DNA of 23,617 bases from PFJX01 sp964440155 (GTDB taxonomy: Bacteria > Pseudomonadota > Gammaproteobacteria > Burkholderiales > Thiobacillaceae): NCBI GenBank assembly GCA_964440155.1, contig CAYTRH010000027.1:1-23617 (forward strand), read 5' to 3'. The position numbers were made by a program, and so were the translations under genes. This document shows positions 16,708 through 23,617 of this stretch, in pieces (position 1 is the stretch's first letter; each line of letters opens with the position of its first letter). The notes beneath the pieces are model-generated. The model was not told the origin of the DNA, did not search any database, and saw only the letters and a list, made by a program, of their open reading frames with translations.

Positions 16708-17414
16708 ACCAACACGTCCAGCGTATCGTCGTCCAGCAGGCGCCACTGACCCGGCGCCAGATCGTCCGGCAACACATAGGCGCCGATGGCCTGGCGGTGC
16801 AGCGCTTCGACGCGATTGCCCACCGCCGCCAGCATGCGTTTGACCTGATGATAGCGGCCGCTGTCCAGCGTCAGACGCAGCGCGTGGCTGTTGAGCCGGA
16901 TGCAGGCCCGCGCCGCCACCGGCGCCGGGTCGTCGTGTAACACCACGCCTGCCTGCAGAGCCGCCAGCATCGTGTCGCTGACCTCGTGCCGGCAATACAC
17001 GTCATAGGTCTTGTCGACATGGTGTCTGGGCGAGGTCAGGCGGTGCAGCAAGGCGCCATCGTCGCTGAACAGCAACAGGCCGGTGGTGTCCTGGTCGAGC
17101 CGACCGACACATTGCACGCCGCGTCGTACCAGGTGTGCCGGCAGCAGGGTATAGACGCCGGGGTGATCTCGAGGCGTGCGTGAACACTCATAGTTCGCGG
17201 GCTTGTGCAGTGCGAGGACAACCCGGGCGCGACAATGCCACGCAATACCGGCGACCTCGACCGACGAACCCTCGAGCGTGTAAGGCGCTTCGTCGTCGAG
17301 TACGACGCGGCCGTCTACCCGCACCTGCCCGGCCCGGATCAGCGCACGGCAGTCCCGGCGGCTGCCGAAGCCCTGCGACTGCAGGATGCGATACAGCGGC
17401 GCCGCGCCGGCCAT
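16623..17414 (-). CDS. rsuA: 16S rRNA pseudouridine synthase, RsuA/RluB family
   Basis: Members of this family convert a specific uridine of rRNA to pseudouridine; E. coli RsuA acts at U516 of 16S rRNA. The 263-residue protein begins with an S4 RNA-binding domain (LYRILQSQGFGSRRDCRALIRAGQVRVDGR, about 7-36). The pseudouridine-synthase core has the catalytic Asp in GRLDQDTTGLLL (D107), then KTYDVYC and GRYHQVKRML. The last 26 or so residues beyond LDVLVQP are unconserved and coded in the overlap with the FAD gene; E. coli RsuA has 231 residues. RsuA is preferred over RluB/RluE by size and S4 domain, but the target uridine is not proven. It is last in the regulator-kinase operon, 16 bases after the membrane-protein gene. 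Confidence 0.85.
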   Translation of the reverse strand: MAGAAPLYRILQSQGFGSRRDCRALIRAGQVRVDGRVVLDDEAPYTLEGSSVEVAGIAWHCRARVVLALHKPANYECSRTPRDHPGVYTLLPAHLVRRGVQCVGRLDQDTTGLLLFSDDGALLHRLTSPRHHVDKTYDVYCRHEVSDTMLAALQAGVVLHDDPAPVAARACIRLNSHALRLTLDSGRYHQVKRMLAAVGNRVEALHRQAIGAYVLPDDLAPGQWRLLDDDTLDVLVQPAATMLKATASATSMPSTAADRIPPA

Positions 17415-17430
17415 GTTCGCGCCGGCAAGG

Positions 17431-17964
17431 TCAGAGCGCGACCAGCCCCAGTATGCCCAGCACCAGCAGCACGATGCCGGTGATCACCACCCGGTTGTCC
17501 GGCTCGCTCAGATTGCGGCGAACTTCCAGCAGCATGCGGTCGTGATGGATGCGCGGCTCGGTCATGGGCATCACCTCGAGGTGGTAGTCACCCGCCGTGA
17601 CCTTGTTCAGCAACACCAGGTGTTCCTTGAACACCGGGTTGGATTCACTGATGTTCTTGGCGCTGAGCGTGAAGGTCAGCGGTTGCGCCGCCACGCCGTC
17701 GCGATACAGCGTGGCGACGTAGCGGTCGGCCGGCGGGTCGCTGTCGTGCATGTTGGGCGCAAAGCTGCCCTGAGTGGACAGGATCAGGCCGAGCGGCGCC
17801 ATGTCCGCCTCGACACGGAAGGCCGGTGAACGCCAGCCGCCGCCGTCGATGCGGCCGAGGGCCAGCAGCGCCGCCTGTTCTCCGGTGTAGAACTTGGAAT
17901 AGATCCAGTAGGCGGGGGCCAGCAGCAGGCCGGCGACGAGCAGCAGCAGTGACAGCATTTTCAT
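17431..17964 (-). CDS. Uncharacterised two-helix membrane protein
   Basis: This 177-residue protein has a hydrophobic N-terminal helix (about 4-24) and a C-terminal helix (about 159-177). The soluble domain of some 130 residues between them has beta-rich character and is probably periplasmic, perhaps a ligand-binding or sensor-partner domain. I recognise no family and assign no function. Its ATG overlaps the TGA of the histidine kinase gene (ATGA), so the two are probably translationally coupled and may work together. A second start at 17958 is also possible. rsuA follows after 16 bases. Confidence 0.75.
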   Translation of the reverse strand: MKMLSLLLLVAGLLLAPAYWIYSKFYTGEQAALLALGRIDGGGWRSPAFRVEADMAPLGLILSTQGSFAPNMHDSDPPADRYVATLYRDGVAAQPLTFTLSAKNISESNPVFKEHLVLLNKVTAGDYHLEVMPMTEPRIHHDRMLLEVRRNLSEPDNRVVITGIVLLVLGILGLVAL

Positions 17965-19907
17965 GGAGCGGGTCTCGGCAGGACGGGGTCGCCGGACGTG
18001 CCGGCAAGCAGGTGGGACAGCAGGGCGCGCAGCATGGCCGGCTTGATCGGCTTGTGCAATACCGGCAGGCCGCTGGCGCGTATCGCCTGTATGGTATCCG
18101 ACGCGGTATCGCCGGTCAGCAATGCCGCCGGAATGCCGGCGCCGAAGGTGGCGCGCAGCATCGCGATCGCCTCGATGCCGGTGTGCCCGGAACGCAGCCG
18201 ATAATCGGACAGGATCACGTCCGGGGCGCGGCCCAGGCCGAGCAGTTCGTCGCGCAATTGCGCATCATCGTCGCTCGCGGCCAGGCGGATGCCCCACTGG
18301 TCGAACAGTTCCAGCATGGCTTCGAGGATGTCGGCGTCGTCGTCGATGAACGCCACCAGCGCGCCTTCCAGACCACGCGTCAATGTCAGCGCGGGTGCGC
18401 GTGGCGAAGGCGCCGGCACTTCGCGCGGCGGACAGCGTGCCATGCGGAAATCGAAGCAGGCACCCTGGCCGGGATGCGAACGCACGCGGACCTCGCCACC
18501 GAGCAATCGCGCCAGGCGGGCAACGATGGCCAGCCCCAGACCGAGCCCCTTGTCGCGGTGGCGTTCCGGGTTGTCCAACTGGAAATACTCCTCGAAGATG
18601 CGCGTCTGGAACTCGGCGGGTATACCGGGACCATCATCGCGGACCTCGATGCGCACCCAGTCGGATCCGAGCCGACGCGCGCCCACCAGAACGTGGCCGC
18701 CCTGGGCGTGGCGTAGGGCGTTGGAGACCAGATTGGCCAGTATCCGTTCCAGCAGCAGTGCATCCGAGAACACCCACAGCGCGCTGGGCACGATGCGCAG
18801 CCGAGTGCCATGTTCGCGCGCCAGTGGCGCGAACTGCTGGTCCAGCCGGCCCAGCACCTGTTGCAAAGGAAAGCAGGTGGGGGTGGCCTCGACCGCGCCG
18901 GCGTCCAGCTTGGACAGGTCGAGCAGGGCGTTGAGCAACGTGGCCATCGCGTTTGCCGAAGCCTCGATGTGTTGCGCCAGGCGGAGCGCCTCGTCGTCGC
19001 GCACGCGTTCTTTCAAGGCCGAGACCAGCAGGGTCAGGGCATGCAGGGGCTGGCGCAGATCGTGGCTGGCGGCTGCGAGGAATCGCGACTTCGCGCGCAT
19101 CGCCGCTTCCGCCGCGAGCTTCTGCTCCAGCAATCCGGCGGTGGCCGCGCGCACGCGGCTCTCGAGTTCTCGCTGGTTGCGCTCCAGTGTCTCCGCCATG
19201 CTGTTGATGCCGCGTTCGAGCTGGCCGAGTTCCCCCAGCGAGGTGGTACTGCAACGTTCCTGCAACTGCCCGTCGGCCAGGCGGGCGACGCTGTCGGTGA
19301 TGCGCCGCAACGGCTGGCTGACGCCGCCGGCCAGACGCCAGGCCAGTATCAGCGCGAGCAGGATACTGAGCGTGCTCATGCCGATCGCGGCCAGGCCGAC
19401 ACGAGAGCGGGCGAGCGCCACCGGCGTACGCGCGATGGCGACGATCAGGTAATTCGGCCGATCCGCAACGGCCAAGCTGTCCAGATAGGGGTCTTGTTCG
19501 GCGGCCGGCGCCGTCCGTATCGGGTGCGCGAAGAAGATCAGGTCATGCCGGCGCCAGCGCTCCGCCGGGGCCGTGCCGTCCAGTTGCGGCAGCAACGCGC
19601 CGCGGCCACTGAACAGCAGCCATCGCGAGCCGTCGGTGACCGCCAGGCTTTCGACGCCACGTATGGTGAGCTCGTAATCGAGCAGGCGCTTGACCTGCGG
19701 CAGGTTGCCAGTGATCAGGTCCGGTGCGATGGCTTGCGCCAGGTGGCGCGACACGTCGCGGCCCCGCTGCTCCAGGGCATCCTCGACTTCACGCACGCTG
19801 CGGTGGGCGAAATAGACGGCGAACAGGCCCACCGCCAGCAACAGCGGGATCAACGCCACCGCCAGGATGCGCAGGCGCAGATCGAGGGTCGGCCGGAAAC
19901 TGCTCAT
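17961..19907 (-). CDS. Hybrid sensor histidine kinase with C-terminal receiver
   Basis: This 648-residue inner-membrane kinase has a first membrane helix (14-34), a periplasmic sensor domain of about 135 residues and a second helix (170-193). A HAMP linker (190-242) leads to the phospho-acceptor box FLAAASHDLRQPLHAL (His282). The ATPase has N-box ERILANLVSNALRH (387-400), DDGPGIP and GLGLGLAIV. The C-terminal receiver (from about 515) has IDDDADI and phospho-Asp568 in ILSDYRLR. It likely signals through its own receiver or to the adjacent NarL-type regulator, whose gene ends 15 bases upstream. The stimulus is unknown. Its stop overlaps the next membrane-protein gene by four bases. Confidence 0.92.
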   Translation of the reverse strand: MSSFRPTLDLRLRILAVALIPLLLAVGLFAVYFAHRSVREVEDALEQRGRDVSRHLAQAIAPDLITGNLPQVKRLLDYELTIRGVESLAVTDGSRWLLFSGRGALLPQLDGTAPAERWRRHDLIFFAHPIRTAPAAEQDPYLDSLAVADRPNYLIVAIARTPVALARSRVGLAAIGMSTLSILLALILAWRLAGGVSQPLRRITDSVARLADGQLQERCSTTSLGELGQLERGINSMAETLERNQRELESRVRAATAGLLEQKLAAEAAMRAKSRFLAAASHDLRQPLHALTLLVSALKERVRDDEALRLAQHIEASANAMATLLNALLDLSKLDAGAVEATPTCFPLQQVLGRLDQQFAPLAREHGTRLRIVPSALWVFSDALLLERILANLVSNALRHAQGGHVLVGARRLGSDWVRIEVRDDGPGIPAEFQTRIFEEYFQLDNPERHRDKGLGLGLAIVARLARLLGGEVRVRSHPGQGACFDFRMARCPPREVPAPSPRAPALTLTRGLEGALVAFIDDDADILEAMLELFDQWGIRLAASDDDAQLRDELLGLGRAPDVILSDYRLRSGHTGIEAIAMLRATFGAGIPAALLTGDTASDTIQAIRASGLPVLHKPIKPAMLRALLSHLLAGTSGDPVLPRPAP

Positions 19908-19922
19908 GGTGCGGACGGCGGC

Positions 19923-20561
19923 TCAGCCGCCGCGGTCCAGTCCCATCTTCTGCGCGATCAATACGGCCTCGGTGCGGTTGTTGACCTTGAGGATGCGGAA
20001 AATGGCGGCGACATGGATCTTCACCGTGCCTTCGGTGACCGCCAGCGCGGCGCCGATCTGGCGGTTGCTCAAACCTTTGGTGAGTTGGCGCAACACCTCG
20101 ATGTGACGCGATGTCAGCGTCGGGTAGCGTGCGCGCAGGCGCTCGGCGCCGGCTTCCGCCTCCTCGGTGCCGGCCCATTGCGCAGGTGCGTAAGGCAGAC
20201 CCTGCAGGATCTGGCGCAGGGCAGCGAGGATCTGGTCACTCGACGACGATTTGCAGATGAAGCCCATGGCGCCACATTGGAACAACGCGCGGATGTCCTC
20301 GATCTGCTCCGAGGCCGACAGCACGGCGAGCGGTACGGTCGGAAACGCGGCGCGGAAGCGGCGCACGCCGTCGAGCGCCTCCATCCCGGGCATGTACAGG
20401 TCCAGCAGCGCCAGATCGACTTCGCCGTGACGACGCATGGCCTCGAATGCACTGGGATAATCGACCGCTTCGTATATCTCCGGGGGCGGATTCAGCTTGC
20501 GCAGCACGGGTTTGACGCCTTCGCGAAACAGCGGGTGATCGTCGGCTAGCAGGATGCGCAT
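19923..20561 (-). CDS. NarL/FixJ-family response regulator
   Basis: This 212-residue regulator has a receiver domain (1-120) with acidic pocket ADDHP (Asp7, Asp8), phospho-acceptor Asp54 in LLDLYMPG and the conserved Lys in FICKSSS. A linker leads to a LuxR-type helix-turn-helix (about 145-205: LTSRHIEVLRQLTKGLSNRQIG..LAVTEGTVKIHV). It should control transcription when phosphorylated by the hybrid kinase encoded 15 bases downstream. The GGGAG ribosome-binding site lies seven bases before the ATG. The upstream gap has a 12-bp palindrome at 20634-20645 that could be an operator for autoregulation. Target genes are unknown. Confidence 0.93.
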   Translation of the reverse strand: MRILLADDHPLFREGVKPVLRKLNPPPEIYEAVDYPSAFEAMRRHGEVDLALLDLYMPGMEALDGVRRFRAAFPTVPLAVLSASEQIEDIRALFQCGAMGFICKSSSSDQILAALRQILQGLPYAPAQWAGTEEAEAGAERLRARYPTLTSRHIEVLRQLTKGLSNRQIGAALAVTEGTVKIHVAAIFRILKVNNRTEAVLIAQKMGLDRGG

Positions 20562-20633
20562 GGTGGACTCCCGTCAATGTCTATGTCTTTCGTCTAATTC
20601 CATTCTTCCATGATGGCTATTATTCTTCCCCGC

Positions 20634-20645
20634 GGCCACGTGGCC
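20634..20645. repeat. 12-bp palindrome GGCCACGTGGCC
   Basis: A perfect palindrome lies about 73 bases upstream of the response-regulator start and 52 bases before the plus-strand terminator. It could be an operator for the NarL-type regulator or the stem of a small transcript. It contains CACGTG but does not match parS (flanks differ). Confidence 0.45.
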
Positions 20646-20696
20646 TACCCCATCGAGCCAAGGTCAGGGAGACGATAACGATGTTTCCAGTGCTTT

Positions 20697-20721
20697 CCGG
20701 GCGTCATGCCCGGTTTTTTTT
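20697..20721 (+). terminator. Orphan plus-strand intrinsic terminator
   Basis: CCGGGC (20697-20702) pairs with GCCCGG (20708-20713) across a 5-base loop and is followed by eight Ts (20714-20721). On the minus strand the hairpin has no T-run, so it does not end metF transcription efficiently. No known gene on the plus strand feeds into it, which suggests a short non-coding transcript. Confidence 0.75.
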
Positions 20722-20748
20722 GCCGCATCGCGGTAGTCAGCCGCGTGT

Positions 20749-21579
20749 TCACAAGCCCAGTCGGTGCCAGATCGTGGTGGTCAGTTCGGCCTGATTCAGT
20801 GTGTAGAAGTGCAGGCCGGGCGCGCCGCCGGACAGCAGCCGCTCACACATCGTGGTGACCACATCGAGGCCGAAGGCGCGGATCGAGGCGTGGTCGTCCA
20901 GATAACTCTCCATCTTGCGCGCCAGCCAGCGCGGAATCTCGGCGCCGCAGGCGGCGGAGAAGCGCGACAACTGCGCGTAGTTGGCAATGGGCATGATGCC
21001 CGGCACGATGGGCAGCGTGACACCCAACCGGGCGCAGTCGTCGAAGAAATTGAAATAGGCGTCGGCGTTGAAGAAGTACTGGGTGATGGCGGCGTCGGCG
21101 CCGGCATCACACTTGCGCTTGAAATTGGCCAGATCCTCGCCGTAACTGCGTGCCTGCGGGTGGGTTTCCGGATAGGCGGCGACTTCGATGTCGAACCAGT
21201 CGCCGGTTTCCGCGCGGATGAAGGCCACCAGTTCGTTGGCATAGCGAAACTCGCCAGGCGCGGCCATGCCGGACGGCAGGTCGCCCCGCAACGCGACGAT
21301 GTGGCGGATGCCATGGGCGCGATAGGTGGCGAGAATGTCGCGGATGTTGTCGCGCGTCGAGCCGATGCACGACAGATGCGGCGCAGCCGCCAGGCCCTCG
21401 CCCTGAATCTCCAGCACGGTCTCCAGCGTGTTGTCGCGCGTCGAGCCGCCGGCGCCGAACGTGACCGAGAAGAACTTGGGCCCCAGCAGGGCCAGCCGGC
21501 GGCGCGTCTCGCGCAGCTTGAGCACCCCTTCCGGCGTGCGCGGCGGGAAAAACTCGATGCTGAAGGTCCGTTCGGTCAT
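20749..21579 (-). CDS. metF: 5,10-methylenetetrahydrofolate reductase
   Basis: MetF reduces 5,10-methylene-tetrahydrofolate to 5-methyl-tetrahydrofolate with a flavin cofactor, supplying methyl groups for methionine and thus S-adenosylmethionine. The 276-residue protein shows the family start FSIEFFPPRTPEG, FFSVTFGAGGSTRDNT, HLSCIG, ALRGDLP, AAYPETHPQ, KRKCDAGADAAITQYFF and GIMPI, in order across a single TIM barrel. Length is typical of bacterial MetF. The ATG at 21579 is used; a GTG two codons upstream is possible. It lies in the same direction as the upstream transporter and comM genes. Activity in the methyl cycle links functionally, not positionally, to the methyl-consuming BtaB in this window. 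Confidence 0.96.
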   Translation of the reverse strand: MTERTFSIEFFPPRTPEGVLKLRETRRRLALLGPKFFSVTFGAGGSTRDNTLETVLEIQGEGLAAAPHLSCIGSTRDNIRDILATYRAHGIRHIVALRGDLPSGMAAPGEFRYANELVAFIRAETGDWFDIEVAAYPETHPQARSYGEDLANFKRKCDAGADAAITQYFFNADAYFNFFDDCARLGVTLPIVPGIMPIANYAQLSRFSAACGAEIPRWLARKMESYLDDHASIRAFGLDVVTTMCERLLSGGAPGLHFYTLNQAELTTTIWHRLGL

Positions 21580-21616
21580 GGTCACGGTGGCGGGGCAGTG
21601 GCAGTGAACGCCGATT

Positions 21617-22648
21617 CTATCCCAGCGTCACGCCCAGCCCGTTGCCGATCAGCCAGGTGGCCAGACCGGCCGCGCCGCCGATGGCCAGCATGCGCAGGCC
21701 GCCGGCCAGGGCATGGCGGCCGGTGAACAGGCTGAGTGCCGCGCCGACGCCGAACAGGCTGATGCCGGTGGCCAGTACCGCGCCGGTGAACGCGTGTGCC
21801 GGCGACAGCAGCAGGTAGGGCAGCAGCGGGATCAGCGCGCCGGCGCAGAAGGCCAGGAACGACGCCAGCGCGGCACCCAGCGGCGCGCCCAGCTCGTCGG
21901 GATTGAGCCCCAGTTCCTCACGCGCCAGGGTGTCCAGCGCACGGTCGGGATCGGCGATCAGGCGCTCGGCCAGGCGGCGCGCTTCGGTTGCGTCGACGCC
22001 CTTGGCCTGATAGATGAGCGCCAGCTCCGCCGCTTCCTCGCGCGGGTACTGCGCCAGTTCCTCGCGCTCCAGGCCGATCTGGTATTCGTGAAACTCGCGC
22101 TGCGAACGCATCGACACGTACTCGCCCGCGGCCATGGAGAACGCGCCGGCCAGCAGGCCGGCGACCCCGGACAGCACGATCATGTCGCTGCCCACCCCGG
22201 CACCGGCCACACCCAGGATCAGCGCGGCGTTGGACACCAGGCCGTCGTTGACGCCGAACACCGCCGCGCGCAGCTGGCCGCTGCCGGCGGAGCGGTGGCG
22301 TTCGCCGCGCAGTTGCTCGAGATCGGTGGGTATGCCATGCGGCGGCGGCGCGTGGTACAGGCTCATGCCGCGCACCTTCATGGCCGCCAGCACGCCGCGC
22401 AGCGGCCGCACGCCCAGGCGCGGGATCAGCCAGGCCACCAGGCGCGCGCGTGCGTCGGGCCGAAACACCGGGGTGGGCCGGCCCTCGGCGTGCAGCGCCG
22501 CCTCCCAGTAGGCCGCCTGCGCATCGGCGGCGCGCGCCAGTTCCAGAAACAACACCTGGCGAGGCGTGCCGCACTCGGCGTCGGACACCACCCGGTACAG
22601 CCAGGCGGACCGTTTCTCTTCGGTCCAGTTGTGCAGCGCTTGGGTCAT
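21617..22648 (-). CDS. CCC1/VIT1-family Fe(II)/Mn transporter with ferritin-like N-terminal region
   Basis: This 343-residue membrane protein has a soluble N-terminal part (1-120) and a VIT1/CCC1 transporter domain (from about 126) starting LRAAVFGVNDGLVSNAALILG. The GLLAGAFSMAAGEYVSM motif and a long cytoplasmic loop (about 185-250, rich in Glu and containing SQREFHEYQ) match the metal-binding insert of the family. Three more helices end the protein. The N-terminus resembles ferritin-like CCC1 N-domains, but the expected di-iron ExxH pair is not apparent (ARAADAQAAYWE), so it may not bind iron. Substrate is probably ferrous iron or manganese. It starts 20 bases after the comM stop and is probably cotranscribed. 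Confidence 0.85.
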   Translation of the reverse strand: MTQALHNWTEEKRSAWLYRVVSDAECGTPRQVLFLELARAADAQAAYWEAALHAEGRPTPVFRPDARARLVAWLIPRLGVRPLRGVLAAMKVRGMSLYHAPPPHGIPTDLEQLRGERHRSAGSGQLRAAVFGVNDGLVSNAALILGVAGAGVGSDMIVLSGVAGLLAGAFSMAAGEYVSMRSQREFHEYQIGLEREELAQYPREEAAELALIYQAKGVDATEARRLAERLIADPDRALDTLAREELGLNPDELGAPLGAALASFLAFCAGALIPLLPYLLLSPAHAFTGAVLATGISLFGVGAALSLFTGRHALAGGLRMLAIGGAAGLATWLIGNGLGVTLG

Positions 22649-22668
22649 CGCCTTCGTTCAACCCGGCA

Positions 22669-23617
22669 TCAGCCGCCCGCCCCGCGCCGGTATTGCACCG
22701 CCTCGGCGACATGCCCGGCGCCGATGTGCGCGCTGCCGGCCAGATCGGCGACGCTGCGCGCCACACGCAGCACGCGGTGATAGGCGCGCGCGGACAGATC
22801 GAGGCGGGCGATGGCGTGCTTCAACAGATCGAGCGCGTCGGCGTCGGGTGCGCAGTGCCGTTCGATCTCGCCGCCGGCGAGCGCGGCATTGGCCTTGCCC
22901 TGACGCGCCATTTGCCGCTCGCGCGCCGCGATCACGCGCGCTCGCACGCTGGCCGACGGCTCTCCGGCCGCGGTGGCGGTGAGCTCCTGCTGGTTCAGTG
23001 CCGGTACCTCGACATGCAGATCGATACGGTCCAGCAGCGGCCCGGACAGGCGCGCGCGGTAGCGTGCCACCTGTTCCGGCGTGCAGCGGCAGCGGCCGCC
23101 CGGATGGCCCAGATAACCGCAGGGACAGGGATTCATCGCCGCCACCAGTTGGAAACGCGCGGGGAAATCGGCCTGGTGCGCGGCGCGCGAGATGGTGATG
23201 TGGCCCGCCTCCAGCGGCTCGCGCAGCACTTCCAGCGCGGTACGGGAAAATTCCGGCAGTTCATCCAAAAATAGTACGCCATGCGTGGCCTGGCTGACCT
23301 CGCCAGGACGCGGCGGATTGCCGCCGCCGACCAGGGCGATGCCGGAAGCGCTGTGATGCGGCGCGCGATAGGGGCGAACGGCCCACGCATCGGCACGGAA
23401 CGCGCCGCTCAGCGACAGCAGCGCGGCCGATTCCAGCGCCTCCTGCTCGGTCATGGGCGGCAGGATGCCGGGCAGGCGGCTGGCAAGCATGGACTTGCCG
23501 GTGCCCGGCGGCCCGCACAGCAGCAGCGAATGGCCACCGGCCGCCGCCACCTCCAGTGCGCGCCGGGCCGCGGCCTGGCCGCGCACGTCGGCGAGATCGG
23601 GGTGGGCGACCGGCGGG
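22669..23617 (-). CDS. comM: ComM/YifB family AAA+ ATPase (Mg-chelatase-like), C-terminal part
   Basis: The 3' part of a gene running off the right edge; the open frame continues to 23617 without a credible start. It encodes at least 315 residues of the C-terminal half of a ComM/YifB protein, which acts on DNA in natural transformation and recombination (ComM is a branch-migration helicase). Visible motifs are Walker A GPPGTGKSML, the APHHSAS segment, Walker B VLFLDELPEF and a cysteine-rich NPCPCGYLGH..RCRCTP segment with probable metal ligands. The C-terminal helical Mg-chelatase domain includes LSARAYHRVLRVARS. The N-terminal Lon-like domain should lie outside the window. Confidence 0.93.
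   Translation of the reverse strand, partial: PPVAHPDLADVRGQAAARRALEVAAAGGHSLLLCGPPGTGKSMLASRLPGILPPMTEQEALESAALLSLSGAFRADAWAVRPYRAPHHSASGIALVGGGNPPRPGEVSQATHGVLFLDELPEFSRTALEVLREPLEAGHITISRAAHQADFPARFQLVAAMNPCPCGYLGHPGGRCRCTPEQVARYRARLSGPLLDRIDLHVEVPALNQQELTATAAGEPSASVRARVIAARERQMARQGKANAALAGGEIERHCAPDADALDLLKHAIARLDLSARAYHRVLRVARSVADLAGSAHIGAGHVAEAVQYRRGAGG

Larger units (their letters stand above)
20625..20721 (+). ncRNA. Candidate small RNA in the regulator-metF gap
   Basis: This plus-strand stretch ends in a strong intrinsic terminator and includes the 12-bp palindrome near its 5' end, GGGAG (20668-20672) and a short unstructured GATAACGATGTTTCC segment that could act as a base-pairing seed. 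It is antisense to no gene, since both flanking genes run leftward. The upstream TATTAT (20618-20623) could be a -10, but no good -35 is seen. The terminator sits only 14 bases past the nearest ATG, making a small protein unlikely. Existence and boundaries are inferred. Confidence 0.35.

Noticed and set aside
18810..20549. Plus-strand open frame of 579 codons opposite the kinase and regulator
   Set aside because: Antisense to well-defined kinase and receiver domains; translation is Gln/Arg/Ala-rich with no family signature.
20681..20748. Small protein starting at the ATG 20681 in front of the orphan terminator
   Set aside because: GGGAG precedes it at a workable distance, but the intrinsic terminator begins 16 bases into the frame, so a full-length message is unlikely; a non-coding RNA fits better.

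Overview
This is a chromosomal replication-origin neighbourhood of a GC-rich proteobacterium. Gene content and protein style (dnaA, dnaN, a GyrB of about 817 residues, the MnmE/YidC/RnpA/RpmH block, RsuA, ComM-type ATPase) point to Gammaproteobacteria, or to a lineage near the gamma/beta boundary. I cannot name a genus. Every gene is chromosomal in style. I see no rRNA, tRNA, CRISPR array or complete insertion sequence, and no gene-free stretch exceeds 300 bases.

Region 1 (1-3848, leftward) is the operon rpmH-rnpA-yidC-mnmE, read from a strong sigma70-type promoter (3894-3922) and closed by an intrinsic terminator (124-148). yidD, normally between rnpA and yidC, is absent. Region 2 (4014-9279, rightward) is dnaA-dnaN-gyrB. 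The 247-bp dnaA-dnaN spacer has DnaA boxes, an AT-rich stretch and a DnaA-trio-like run, and is the likely oriC. recF, usual between dnaN and gyrB in gammaproteobacteria, is missing. The gyrB GTG start lies inside a near-consensus parS (ParB-binding) site.

Region 3 (9433-11488, rightward) has a NERD-nuclease/superfamily-1-helicase fusion and a small cupin. Region 4 (11501-14122, leftward) is a tight btaA-btaB-HAD hydrolase operon. BtaA and BtaB make the phosphorus-free betaine lipid diacylglyceryl-trimethylhomoserine from diacylglycerol and S-adenosylmethionine. The HAD phosphatase overlaps btaB by four bases and has no assigned role. A histidine-phosphatase gene is divergent from btaA. Region 5 (14752-16707) has a SemiSWEET-type PQ-loop protein divergent from a large FAD-dependent oxidoreductase.

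Region 6 (16623-20561, leftward) is a four-gene array: NarL-type response regulator, hybrid histidine kinase, two-helix membrane protein and RsuA-type pseudouridine synthase. The last gene overlaps the oppositely oriented FAD gene tail to tail. Upstream of the regulator is a gap with a 12-bp palindrome and an orphan plus-strand terminator, a possible small-RNA locus. Region 7 (20749-23617, leftward) has metF, a CCC1/VIT1-family metal transporter with an extended N-terminus, and the 3' part of a comM/yifB-type AAA+ ATPase that runs off the right edge.

Functionally the window joins chromosome replication and segregation, ribosome and membrane-protein biogenesis, an alternative membrane-lipid pathway with heavy S-adenosylmethionine demand (metF supplies methyl groups to that cycle) and a sensory operon. 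The betaine-lipid operon, the parS-gyrB overlap, the NERD helicase and the putative small-RNA/two-component locus most merit follow-up.
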